From an uncultured Alphaproteobacteria bacterium (GTDB lineage: Bacteria > Pseudomonadota > Alphaproteobacteria > MPNO01 > UBA830), in assembly GCA_913047365.1 (NCBI GenBank), contig CAJWUK010000008.1:1-32799 (forward strand): a stretch of 32,799 nt of DNA, read 5' to 3'. Every line of letters starts with the position of its first letter. Positions within the stretch are counted from its first letter, which is position 1. Below are positions 1 to 7,323 of the stretch, in pieces. A program made the position numbers and the translations under genes. The notes under the pieces were generated by a model. That model had not been told where the DNA came from and searched no databases. It saw nothing but the letters and a program-made list of their open reading frames with translations.

Positions 1-45
1 GGACTGGTAATCCATCAGATCTTCCGACATGGCGGCGGGACTCAT
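1..45 (-). CDS. sspB: SspB adaptor, N-terminal fragment (cut by window edge)
   Basis: Reading leftwards from position 45 there is an open frame to the window edge, MSPAAMSEDLMDYQS. The stretch MSEDLMDY resembles the start of alphaproteobacterial SspB proteins, which tether ssrA-tagged substrates to the ClpXP protease. Only about 15 codons are visible, so the call rests on this short match and on the adjacent ssrA gene. The start is uncertain. ATG at 45 or at 30 fits the family, but neither has a clear ribosome site. An in-frame ATG at 78 has GAGG four bases upstream and would add eleven residues. Confidence 0.55.
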   Translation of the reverse strand, partial: MSPAAMSEDLMDYQS

Positions 46-162
46 ATGGCATGCCGGGCGAAACCGCAAGCCGAACATTGCACCTCAGAACTGCTCTATT
101 CAGAGAAAGAGTGGGAGGACTTCTGTTGCCCGGCGCCCCCCGGACCGCGCTTACCTAATTAA

Positions 163-195
163 TTAAGCAGCGAGGGCCAAATCGTTATCATTGGC
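163..195 (-). other. tmRNA tag reading frame, ANDNDLALAA-stop
   Basis: Inside the coding piece, the frame GCC AAT GAT AAC GAT TTG GCC CTC GCT GCT TAA encodes ANDNDLALAA. The probable resume codon is GCC (Ala) at 195-193. With the alanine carried by tmRNA itself, the added tag would be A-ANDNDLALAA. The C-terminal LAA-type end is the element recognised by ClpX in studied species, and the ANDN start is typical of alphaproteobacterial tags. At ten encoded residues it is short for the group (the Caulobacter tag is 14) and matches the E. coli tag (ANDENYALAA) in length. A second in-frame TAA follows closely. Confidence 0.92.
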
Positions 196-279
196 ACTTG
201 TAAAAACGGCCCGCTAACGGCGGTACCATACCGGGCAAAAAGCTTGTCTTTAGACGCGTGTCGATCCTGTTTCGCCCCC

Positions 280-324
280 GATACCGTGCGCCGGAATACG
301 TTTCGCGTCCGGCGGAACCAAATT
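280..324 (-). other. tmRNA internal transcribed spacer with processing hairpin
   Basis: These 45 bases separate the CCA end of the acceptor piece (325) from the 5' G of the coding piece (279), and would be cut out to give the two-piece RNA. They contain a perfect 7-bp inverted repeat, CGCCGGA (289-295) and TCCGGCG (308-314). This would hold the two mature ends near each other, as expected for processing like that of a tRNA precursor. Confidence 0.75.
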
Positions 325-410
325 TGGTGGAGGCGCCGGGTACTGCCCCCGGGTCCACTGCGCTTATTACACAATCCGTTTATCACCATAGCCGGCTAAC
401 CGGCACTGTG

Positions 411-439
411 ATTATAGGGTGATTCGGACTTAAATTAAA
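411..439 (-). promoter_or_regulatory. Probable ssrA promoter
   Basis: On the minus strand a perfect -10 box TATAAT (416-411) is preceded, 17 bases upstream, by TTTAAT (439-434), a weak -35. Transcription would start near 404, giving an acceptor piece of about 80 nt, which fits the tmRNA model. The site lies in the divergent gap with thyA. Confidence 0.6.
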
Positions 440-486
440 GTGAATCTGATATACCCTGAAATGAGAAAAACAGCGGAAAACCGCCA

Positions 487-1281
487 ATGCAGCAATATCT
501 CGAACTTTTGCGGCGCGTCCGAGAAGCCGGCGTCTGGAAAGGCGATCGCACAGGAACAGGCACCTACAGCGTGTTCGGTCATCAGATGCGGTTCGACCTT
601 TTGGAGGGGTTTCCGTTGGTCACCACCAAAAAAATCCATACCAAGTCGGTCATTCATGAATTGTTGTGGTTCCTCGCCGGCGATACCAATATCGGCTATT
701 TGAAGGAAAACGGCGTTTCCATCTGGGACGAGTGGGCCGACGAAGACGGCGATCTCGGACCTGTCTACGGAGCGCAGTGGCGCTCCTGGGATGTCGGCGA
801 CGGCACCACCGTCGATCAGATTTCACGGGTCGTAAGTCATATCGAAAACAATCCGGACTCGCGGCGACTGATCGTCAGTGCGTGGAATGTGCCGCAAATC
901 GAACGCATGGCATTGCCCCCCTGTCACTGCCTATTCCAATTCTATGTCGCCGACGGCCGGCTTTCCTGCCAGTTGTATCAGCGCAGCGCCGACATTTTTC
1001 TGGGTGTGCCGTTCAACATCGCCTCCTATGCCTTGCTGACACAGATGATGGCGCAGGTGACGGACCTGAAACCGGGGGAATTCGTCCACACGCTGGGAGA
1101 TGCACATCTTTACGCAAACCATGTTGAGCAGGCCGATGAGCAGCTTCAACGCGAACCCTATGCTTTGCCGACGATGACCCTGAATACCGACGTTTCTGAT
1201 ATTTTCGGTTTCGTCTACGACGATTTCTCCCTCGACGGCTATCGTTTCCACCCGCATATTCCGGCCGCGGTGGCGGTCTGA
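487..1281 (+). CDS. thyA: Thymidylate synthase
   Basis: Converts dUMP to dTMP using 5,10-methylenetetrahydrofolate as both carbon donor and reductant, leaving dihydrofolate. The 264-residue length equals that of E. coli ThyA and the sequence is collinear with it from MQQYLELL to the end. Visible landmarks are the RTGTGT phosphate loop near residue 21, the nucleophile Cys146 in PPCHC, the SRR phosphate-binding motif and [16 protein letters not shown]. The start is supported by this alignment, although the ribosome site is poor: the ATG is immediately preceded by a small GCGG-AAAA-CCGC hairpin. folA follows after five bases, so the dihydrofolate product is handled by the next gene of the same operon. 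Confidence 0.97.
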   Translation: MQQYLELLRRVREAGVWKGDRTGTGTYSVFGHQMRFDLLEGFPLVTTKKIHTKSVIHELLWFLAGDTNIGYLKENGVSIWDEWADEDGDLGPVYGAQWRSWDVGDGTTVDQISRVVSHIENNPDSRRLIVSAWNVPQIERMALPPCHCLFQFYVADGRLSCQLYQRSADIFLGVPFNIASYALLTQMMAQVTDLKPGEFVHTLGDAHLYANHVEQADEQLQREPYALPTMTLNTDVSDIFGFVYDDFSLDGYRFHPHIPAAVAV

Positions 1282-1286
1282 AATCT

Positions 1287-1787
1287 TTGCGCGTTTCATT
1301 GATTGTTGCCGTCGCCGAGAACGGCGTCATCGGCAGGGACGGAGATTTGCCATGGCGGCTTTCAAGCGATCTTCGCTATTTCAAAGCCGTTACGATGGGG
1401 AAGCCGATCATCATGGGGCGGAAAACGTTCCAGTCCATAGGAAGGCCATTGCCCGGCCGGCCCAATTTTGTTGTCAGCCGGAATCCGGAATTTAATGCAG
1501 ACGGCATCACTGTTTTTTCGTCTTTGGGCGCTGCAACCGGCCAGGCCAAGGAGTCAGGCTGCGAAGAGGTCTTGATAATCGGCGGCGCCCGAATTTATGA
1601 GGAAGGCTTGTCCGTTGCGGACAGGATTTACCTCACGCAGGTGCATGCAGACGTGCCCGGCGATGTCACTTTTCCGGCTTTCGATCCGACAGAATGGACG
1701 CGGACGTCCCGCGAACGTAAAACAGCCGGGGAAAACGACGACCATGAACATTCGTTCATTGTCCTGGACCGGATCAAAACCGATTGA
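1287..1787 (+). CDS. folA: Dihydrofolate reductase
   Basis: Reduces dihydrofolate to tetrahydrofolate with NADPH, regenerating the cofactor oxidised by ThyA. The 166-residue protein has the usual bacterial length and signatures: GVIGRDGDLPW at the Met20 loop, the acidic substrate-binding residue in SSDLRYFK, the NADPH-binding segment MGRKTFQSIGRPLPGR and IIGGARIY. The start is TTG at 1287, which places the standard beta-strand SLIVAVAENG at the N-terminus. The five-base gap to thyA indicates one transcript. This is a chromosomal-type DHFR. Confidence 0.95.
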   Translation: MRVSLIVAVAENGVIGRDGDLPWRLSSDLRYFKAVTMGKPIIMGRKTFQSIGRPLPGRPNFVVSRNPEFNADGITVFSSLGAATGQAKESGCEEVLIIGGARIYEEGLSVADRIYLTQVHADVPGDVTFPAFDPTEWTRTSRERKTAGENDDHEHSFIVLDRIKTD

Positions 1788-1800
1788 AATCGGATTTCTT
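1780..1800 (+). terminator. Weak hairpin at the end of folA, possible terminator
   Basis: CCGAT (1780-1784) and ATCGG (1789-1793) can form a five-base stem across the folA stop codon, followed by ATTTCTT. The stem is short and the T-run is interrupted, so this may only be a weak terminator. Confidence 0.25.
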
Positions 1801-1884
1801 CTCCCGGTCCTGTTTGCAATCGGTTAACCTTTTGGCCTAAATATCTTTTTCTAGCCGCGGTGGTTTATTTATCGGGGATTTTAC

Positions 1885-2409
1885 GTGCGTTGTCTTTCAG
1901 CGATTTTATTGATCATTGTCCTGTCGGCCGCCGCCCCCGCGTTTTCACGGTCAGGCGATGTGGCCCTGTTTACGCCGTTGAAGGCGGACAGGGTCGTTGT
2001 CTTGAAAGGGGAACGGCAGTTGGTCCTGATGCGCGGGGACCGGGTGTTGAAAGTGTATCGGGTTGCTCTGGGGCGCTATGCCGAGGGGCGCAAAACTAGA
2101 AAAGGTGATGCCAAAACACCCGAAGGTAACTACACCATCGACTACCGGCTGGATACTGATAGATCCAAGTTCCATCGCGCGCTTCATATCTCCTACCCAA
2201 ATTCTCAGGACCGCGCGCGGGCCGCTAGGCTCGGCGTCGATCCCGGCGGTCAAATCATGATCCACGGCCTGCCGACAAAGTGGAGTGCCAAAGACGTTGG
2301 GCACCCAAAACTCGATTGGACGCAGGGCTGTATTGCCCTCACCAACCGGGAAATGGATGAAGTTTGGAAGATGGTCTCCGACGGGACTACCATCGAAATC
2401 TACCCCTAA
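1885..2409 (+). CDS. Exported L,D-transpeptidase (YkuD) family enzyme
   Basis: A 174-residue YkuD-domain protein that probably acts on peptidoglycan peptides in the periplasm. The GTG start gives a signal peptide (hydrophobic residues 4-16, likely cleavage after APAFS). The domain spans roughly 35-174. The catalytic cysteine is Cys149 in TQGCIALTN and the conserved upstream histidine is His127 in IMIHG. The usual motif is (S/T)HGC; here Gln replaces that histidine, as in the YafK/DpaA-like branch, in which E. coli DpaA cleaves the bond between Braun lipoprotein and peptidoglycan. The sequence therefore shows the fold and nucleophile but not whether the enzyme crosslinks, anchors or cleaves. 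It starts 97 bases after folA and may have its own promoter. Confidence 0.85.
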   Translation: MRCLSAILLIIVLSAAAPAFSRSGDVALFTPLKADRVVVLKGERQLVLMRGDRVLKVYRVALGRYAEGRKTRKGDAKTPEGNYTIDYRLDTDRSKFHRALHISYPNSQDRARAARLGVDPGGQIMIHGLPTKWSAKDVGHPKLDWTQGCIALTNREMDEVWKMVSDGTTIEIYP

Positions 2410-2458
2410 AGAATTCGTCGTCGCCACTTATCGTATCGCGCGCTAACGGCTAAACTTC

Positions 2459-2478
2459 CCGTCCAACACAGGGGACGG
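2459..2478 (+). other. Perfect hairpin just upstream of hyuA
   Basis: CCGTCC (2459-2464) and GGACGG (2473-2478) form a perfect six-base stem with an eight-base loop, ending nine bases before the hyuA ATG. No good Shine-Dalgarno sequence lies between it and the start. It could affect translation initiation, but no regulator is known from the sequence. Confidence 0.35.
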
Positions 2479-2487
2479 CAAGAACTC

Positions 2488-4563
2488 ATGGCGGGTGCGC
2501 GCCTTGCTGCCGATATCGGCGGTACATTCACCGACATCGCAGTCGAATTCGATGACAATTTGCATACCTGTAAAGTGCCGACGACGCCTGACGCGCCGGA
2601 GCAGGGGGTCCTCGACGGTGTCGTTCGTACATTGGACGAAACAGGCCTCGGGCCGGCTGATTTTTCTCTGATCGTTCACGGCACGACATTGGCAACCAAT
2701 GCCCTGATCGAACGAAAGGGTGCGAAGACTGCGATGCTTGTTACCGAGGGATTTCGCGATGCCGTCGAAATGGCCTACGAGAACCGGTTCGAGCAATACG
2801 ATATCTACATGGACAAGCCGCCGCCATTGGTACCCCGAGAATTGCGGTTCGGTGTCGTGGAACGTGTCGATTCGCGCGGGAACGTACTTATCCCGCTCCC
2901 GGACGACGCTCTCGCTTCAATCATTCCCATATTGAGATCTGAGAGGATCGACGCCGTCGCTATCGGGTTGATGCATTCGTATGTTGCGCCTGACCACGAG
3001 CGTCGGATTGCTGCAATTCTCAAAAGCGAACTACCTGGCGTGATGGTATCGCTTTCCAGCGAGGTATCGCCTGAAATTCGGGAATACGAACGCTGGTCGA
3101 CAACGGTGGCGAATGCCTATGTACAGCCGCTGATGTCCAGTTATCTTGGCAGGCTGTCCGATAGCCTCTCCGATCTTGGCTTCGGTTGTTCGCTTTGCCT
3201 GATGACGTCGGGCGGTGGGCTGTGCTCACTTGAAACAGCCCGGCAATTCCCAATCCGTCTGGTGGAATCGGGACCGGCAGGTGGGGCGATCCTGGCAGCA
3301 CGCCTGGCACAGGAATGCGGGCTGGATAAAGTCGTCTCCTTCGATATGGGGGGCACCACTGCCAAAATTTGCCTCATCGACAACGGCGAACCACTACATT
3401 CTCGAAGGTTTGAGGTGGCCCGGCAGTATCGTTTCCTGAAAGGCAGCGGTTTGCCGCTTCGCATACCAGTAATCGAGATGGTTGAAATTGGAGCCGGCGG
3501 CGGTTCCATTGCGCGGGTCGATTCTCTCTCGAGGATTCAGGTTGGGCCAGACAGTGCCGGTGCCGTTCCTGGTCCTGCTTGCTATTCCAAAGGTGGAGCA
3601 GCCGCGACCGTAACAGATGCAAATTTGACCCTCGGGAGGATAGATGGAGAGGCGTTTGCGGGGGGTACGATGAAGTTGGATGCCAACGCTGCCGCGAAGA
3701 CACTGGAGGTCGATGTCGGGGTGCCGCTATCACTTTCTGATGAAGGTGCGGCCTTCGGTATCAGTGAAGTGGTCGAGGAAAATATGGCGAATGCAGCCCG
3801 TGTTCACGCAGTTGAAAGTGGCGCAGAAGTGCGCGGTCGGTCAATGATTGCCTTTGGCGGCGGCGCTCCGCTGCATGCCGCAAGCCTGGCCCGGAAACTT
3901 GAAATCGATGAGGTTGTGGTGCCGGTTGCCGCGGGGGTGGGGTCCGCAGTCGGTTTTCTGCAGGCACCGGCGGCTTACGAAGTCGTCCGTAGCAGATATG
4001 AAATTCTGGATAACAGCTTTGACGTCAGCGCCCTGAACGCGCTGTTCAGTGAAATGCGTGACGAGGCTAGCGGTATCGTACGCGCTGCTGCGTCTGATAA
4101 CGCGTTGGTCGAAAACCGAACCGCCGATATGCGCTATCGCGGGCAGGGGCATGAAATTACCATTGTTTTGCCGGACGGGCCCTATAATTACCAGATCGGT
4201 ATAGACATGATCGACCGGTTTGAAACGTCATACGAAGCGACTTTCTCCCGCCGAATTCCAAATCTGGATGTCGAAGTGTTGAACTGGTCGCTTCGTCTTT
4301 CCGCCGCTGTGCCAGATTCGGAATTGTGTCCGCCGGACCCACCTGCAACCGAACCGGAACCAAACGGAACCAGGATGTTATTCGATCCGGAAACTGCCGC
4401 GCCTATGGAGGTTTCTGTCTATGATCGCGATAGTCTGAAGCCTGGCAATCTGATCGTGGGGCCTGCAATTATTACTGAAGACGAGACAACAACAATTGTC
4501 TTGTCCGGTTACGAGGCCACTGTGAACGCACGGAGCCATATCGTTCTAAGAAGAGCCCCATAA
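2488..4563 (+). CDS. hyuA: Hydantoinase/oxoprolinase subunit A family protein
   Basis: The ATP-binding subunit of a two-subunit, ATP-dependent hydrolase or carboxylase of the HyuA / 5-oxoprolinase / acetone carboxylase family. Its 691 residues match the family (about 680-710). The actin-like ATPase signatures are clear: ADIGGTFTDIAVEF at the N-terminus, HGTTLATNALIERKGA near residue 70, SFDMGGTTAK near residue 287, VEIGAGGGSIA near 335 and FGGGAPLHAASLAR near 453. Together with HyuB it would open a cyclic amide (hydantoin, N-methylhydantoin, oxoproline) or act on a related carbonyl compound. The exact substrate cannot be read from sequence. Its stop codon overlaps the hyuB start as TAATG, implying coupled translation and a stoichiometric complex. 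Confidence 0.92.
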   Translation: MAGARLAADIGGTFTDIAVEFDDNLHTCKVPTTPDAPEQGVLDGVVRTLDETGLGPADFSLIVHGTTLATNALIERKGAKTAMLVTEGFRDAVEMAYENRFEQYDIYMDKPPPLVPRELRFGVVERVDSRGNVLIPLPDDALASIIPILRSERIDAVAIGLMHSYVAPDHERRIAAILKSELPGVMVSLSSEVSPEIREYERWSTTVANAYVQPLMSSYLGRLSDSLSDLGFGCSLCLMTSGGGLCSLETARQFPIRLVESGPAGGAILAARLAQECGLDKVVSFDMGGTTAKICLIDNGEPLHSRRFEVARQYRFLKGSGLPLRIPVIEMVEIGAGGGSIARVDSLSRIQVGPDSAGAVPGPACYSKGGAAATVTDANLTLGRIDGEAFAGGTMKLDANAAAKTLEVDVGVPLSLSDEGAAFGISEVVEENMANAARVHAVESGAEVRGRSMIAFGGGAPLHAASLARKLEIDEVVVPVAAGVGSAVGFLQAPAAYEVVRSRYEILDNSFDVSALNALFSEMRDEASGIVRAAASDNALVENRTADMRYRGQGHEITIVLPDGPYNYQIGIDMIDRFETSYEATFSRRIPNLDVEVLNWSLRLSAAVPDSELCPPDPPATEPEPNGTRMLFDPETAAPMEVSVYDRDSLKPGNLIVGPAIITEDETTTIVLSGYEATVNARSHIVLRRAP

Positions 4564-6293
4564 TGGCGAGTCCGAAAGATCCTTTTTCCCCCATTCGGCT
4601 CCAAATCATGTGGGATCGGCTGATCGCCGTGGTGGAAGAACAGGCCCAGGCACTGATCCGCACGGGGTTCTCCACATCTACGCGCGAAGCCGGCGATTTA
4701 TCCGCGGGTGTCTTCGATGTATCTGGGTATATGCTGGCGCAGGCGGTTACCGGCACGCCGGGACATGTGAATTCTATGGCCCGGTCGGTAAAGCACTTTC
4801 TCGACCGCTTCCCGGTATCGGAGATGGCCGATGGGGATGTGTTTCTGACCAACGACCCCTGGAAGGGAACGGGTCATCTGCATGATTTCACGTTTTTGAC
4901 CCCCTGCTTTAAAGATCAAGACCTGACCGCGCTGTTTGCCAGTACATGTCATGTCGTTGACATCGGTGGCCGTGGAATGACGTCAGATGGACGCACCATC
5001 TATGAAGAAGGCCTCTACATCCCGCTTATGCGGTTCGCCCATGCCGGGAAAATTGACCAGACACTGATCGACATTGTGACGGCGAATGTCCGTGAACCGG
5101 TGCAGGTGGTCGGTGATCTGCATTCTCTGGCAACGTGCAACGATGTTGCGTGTCGGCGGCTTCGGGAAATGCTGGACGAATTCGCTCTTACAGATCTTAA
5201 CCGGCTGGGTAGCCATATTTTGGAAAAGTCCAAATCGGCATCGCTGGAAGCAATTGCAAAGGTGCCGTCTGGCACCTACCGGAACAGCATGCGGATAGAT
5301 GGGCTGGAGGAACCGGTTGATCTGGTAGCCGAGATGACGGTTGGCGAAGACGGCATTCATGTCGATTTTTCGGGTTCTTCCGGCATCTCCTCCTACGGGA
5401 TAAATGTTCCGTTCTGTTACACGGAGGCTTACGCATCGTTCGGCGTGAAATGCATTGTCGCACCAGAGGTTCCAAACAATTCGGGCTCGCTTTCCACGAT
5501 CCGGATTACGGCACCTGAAGGCACCATTTTGAACGCAGAACATCCGGCGCCGGTTTCGGTACGGCACGTCACTGGCCAGATGCTGCCGGATGTCGTTTTT
5601 GGCTGTTTGGCGCAGGCCGTCGATGACGCGGTCCCGGCGGAGGGCACCTCCTGCCTCTGGAATCTCTATGCCTATGGCGGTCCCGGCCGGGTAGAGGCTG
5701 ATCCGAAGCAGCTTGCCGATGCGGATACTTTCACGGTGCTCAGTTTTCATTCCGGCGGTGCGGGTGCACGGCCTGGTAAGGACGGATTATCGGCTACGGC
5801 GTTTCCCAGTGGTGTCCGGAATGTACCGGTCGAGGTAACGGAGGCCATTTCGCCGCTAATTGTCTGGCGCAAAGAATATCGGTTGGATTCCGGCGGAGCA
5901 GGTGAATACCGGGGTGGGTTGGGGCAAACCATGGAACTCGGTCTGTTACAGGATGCACCCTTTGCATTCAGCGCGTTGTTCGACCGGATTGATTATCCGC
6001 CAAGGGGACGCGATGGCGGAGATAACGGTGGCGAGGGGGCGATTTATCTGGCGTCTGGATCTCGATTGAACGGTAAAGGCACCCAGACCATTCCGCGGGG
6101 CGAGAGAGTGGTGGTTGATATGCCTGGAGGTGGCGGTCTGGGTGAGGCAAGAATGCGCGATCCAAGAAGGGTGGTGGATGACGTTCGAGGAGGTCTGGTG
6201 TCTGCGGATGTCGCCAGAAGCACTTATCGTGTTGCAATTGATGACAACGGCGACGTAGATGAGAACGTGACGCAAAAATTGCGCGCCAATTAG
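4563..6293 (+). CDS. hyuB: Hydantoinase/oxoprolinase subunit B family protein
   Basis: Partner of HyuA, 576 residues (family about 550-600). Recognisable segments are the N-terminal FSPIRLQIMWDRL, the DLSAGVFD region, the substrate-domain segment GHVNSMARSVK with NDPWKGTGHLHDF near residue 97-110, and the C-terminal glycine-rich stretches RGGLGQTMEL and VVDMPGGGGLGEAR. The ATG overlaps the hyuA stop by one base. Downstream, a flavin-dependent oxidoreductase begins after 17 bases behind a good ribosome site, so the hydrolase and an oxidative step probably share one pathway. Confidence is high for the family and low for the substrate. Confidence 0.92.
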   Translation: MASPKDPFSPIRLQIMWDRLIAVVEEQAQALIRTGFSTSTREAGDLSAGVFDVSGYMLAQAVTGTPGHVNSMARSVKHFLDRFPVSEMADGDVFLTNDPWKGTGHLHDFTFLTPCFKDQDLTALFASTCHVVDIGGRGMTSDGRTIYEEGLYIPLMRFAHAGKIDQTLIDIVTANVREPVQVVGDLHSLATCNDVACRRLREMLDEFALTDLNRLGSHILEKSKSASLEAIAKVPSGTYRNSMRIDGLEEPVDLVAEMTVGEDGIHVDFSGSSGISSYGINVPFCYTEAYASFGVKCIVAPEVPNNSGSLSTIRITAPEGTILNAEHPAPVSVRHVTGQMLPDVVFGCLAQAVDDAVPAEGTSCLWNLYAYGGPGRVEADPKQLADADTFTVLSFHSGGAGARPGKDGLSATAFPSGVRNVPVEVTEAISPLIVWRKEYRLDSGGAGEYRGGLGQTMELGLLQDAPFAFSALFDRIDYPPRGRDGGDNGGEGAIYLASGSRLNGKGTQTIPRGERVVVDMPGGGGLGEARMRDPRRVVDDVRGGLVSADVARSTYRVAIDDNGDVDENVTQKLRAN

Positions 6294-6310
6294 GAAATAG
6301 GGAGAGCCCG

Positions 6311-7318
6311 ATGCGTGTCAGTGCAGGTTTGCCGACGGGGATGGAAGGGCTGACCTATCCGATCCCGTTTTCCGATCCCGACGCAGTTATCCGAATCGCC
6401 AAGCATGCGGAAAAACTCGATTATCACTCGGTCTGGGGAAACGACCACATGACCACCCAGCACTATGTGCGGGCCGAATTCGAAACTCCGCCGCGATTTT
6501 GGGAGCCGCTCATCACCTATTCCTTCGTTGCGGCGGAGACGACGACCCTTCGGTTTGGTACCGGTATTCTGGTGCTGCCAATGCGGCGAGATATCGTCGT
6601 CGCGGCGAAGCAGCTTGCCACGCTGGATCATTTTTCAGGCGGTCGATTGGAAATCGGCGTGGGCATCGGTGCATACCGGGAAGAGTTTCTTGCCCTCCAG
6701 CCAGGCGAAACTCTGCCGCGAGGTAAAATCGTCGATGAGGGTATTCCGGCGCTGAAGCAATTGCTCACCGACCGGGTTGCGAGTTTTAAGGGTGAATTTT
6801 TTGCCTATGAAGACGTGGAGCTTTATCCCAAGCCTCTGCAGGATCACGTGCCGATCTATATCGGTGGGAATAACGAAAACAATCTCCGCCGAGCAGCGAA
6901 ATGGGGCGATGGTTGGCTGCCGGCCGCGGTGCATTTGGATCGGATCCGCGATGACATCAAGACATTACGGGAATTGACCGAAGCAGAAGGCCGGGATTTC
7001 GCTGACATCGAGGTGGCGCCGCAATACATCGTCCATATCGGAAAAACGAGGGAGGCGGCTCTGGAGAGCTTTAACCAGACCCAGATGTGCGCCCATCTGA
7101 CTTCCTTACGGAAATCCACCCTGAAAGGCCAGGGAGAGCTTAATCACGAAGATATCAATTTGATCGGTACCGTCGAAGATGTGGTTGAACGGGCCAATCT
7201 GCTCGGAGAGGCAGGTGTAACACACCTACTTGGTCTGTATTTCGCTGCGAACAATATCGAAGAGCTTCTCGACCAGATGCAGATCTTCGCAGAAGATGTC
7301 GTCCCCCGGCTATGCTGA
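6311..7318 (+). CDS. Luciferase-like (LLM) flavin-dependent oxidoreductase, TIGR03619-like
   Basis: A 335-residue TIM-barrel enzyme of the bacterial luciferase-like monooxygenase class, which uses FMNH2 or F420 to oxidise or reduce small organic molecules. Supporting segments are DYHSVWGNDHM near residue 40, LRFGTGILVLPMRRDIVVAAKQLATLDHFSGGRLEIGVGIGA (about 80-120), and PIYIGGNNENNLRRAAKWGDGWLP near 185-210, the common substrate and cofactor rim of the family. AGGGAGAG ten bases upstream is a strong ribosome site. It is the third gene of the hyuA-hyuB operon. The cofactor choice (FMN or F420) cannot be decided here. It faces a second LLM gene on the opposite strand only five bases away. Confidence 0.88.
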   Translation: MRVSAGLPTGMEGLTYPIPFSDPDAVIRIAKHAEKLDYHSVWGNDHMTTQHYVRAEFETPPRFWEPLITYSFVAAETTTLRFGTGILVLPMRRDIVVAAKQLATLDHFSGGRLEIGVGIGAYREEFLALQPGETLPRGKIVDEGIPALKQLLTDRVASFKGEFFAYEDVELYPKPLQDHVPIYIGGNNENNLRRAAKWGDGWLPAAVHLDRIRDDIKTLRELTEAEGRDFADIEVAPQYIVHIGKTREAALESFNQTQMCAHLTSLRKSTLKGQGELNHEDINLIGTVEDVVERANLLGEAGVTHLLGLYFAANNIEELLDQMQIFAEDVVPRLC

Positions 7319-7323
7319 ACCGG

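Larger units (their letters stand above)
105..404 (-). ncRNA. ssrA: Two-piece (circularly permuted) tmRNA
   Basis: tmRNA rescues ribosomes stalled on broken messages and adds a degradation tag. On the minus strand the acceptor piece comes first, as in alphaproteobacteria. It has a T-arm-like stem CCGGG/CCCGG (bases 339-355) and ends CGCCTCCACCA at 325. After a spacer the coding piece starts at 279 with GGGGGCGAAACAGGATCGAC, the conserved tmRNA 5' end. GGGGGCG pairs with CGCCTCC over seven positions (one G-U), rebuilding the tRNA-like acceptor stem, and CCA is encoded. The tag frame follows at 195-163. The outer ends are estimates: the transcript probably begins near 404, and the coding piece probably ends near 105-112, where CCTCCC could pair with an upstream G-run. 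The ORF-track entry 159..389 is a shadow of this RNA. Confidence 0.93.

Noticed and set aside
159-389. 76-residue minus-strand ORF in the track
   Set aside because: It is a chance frame across the tmRNA gene. The real short frame in this RNA is the tag at 195-163, in a different phase.
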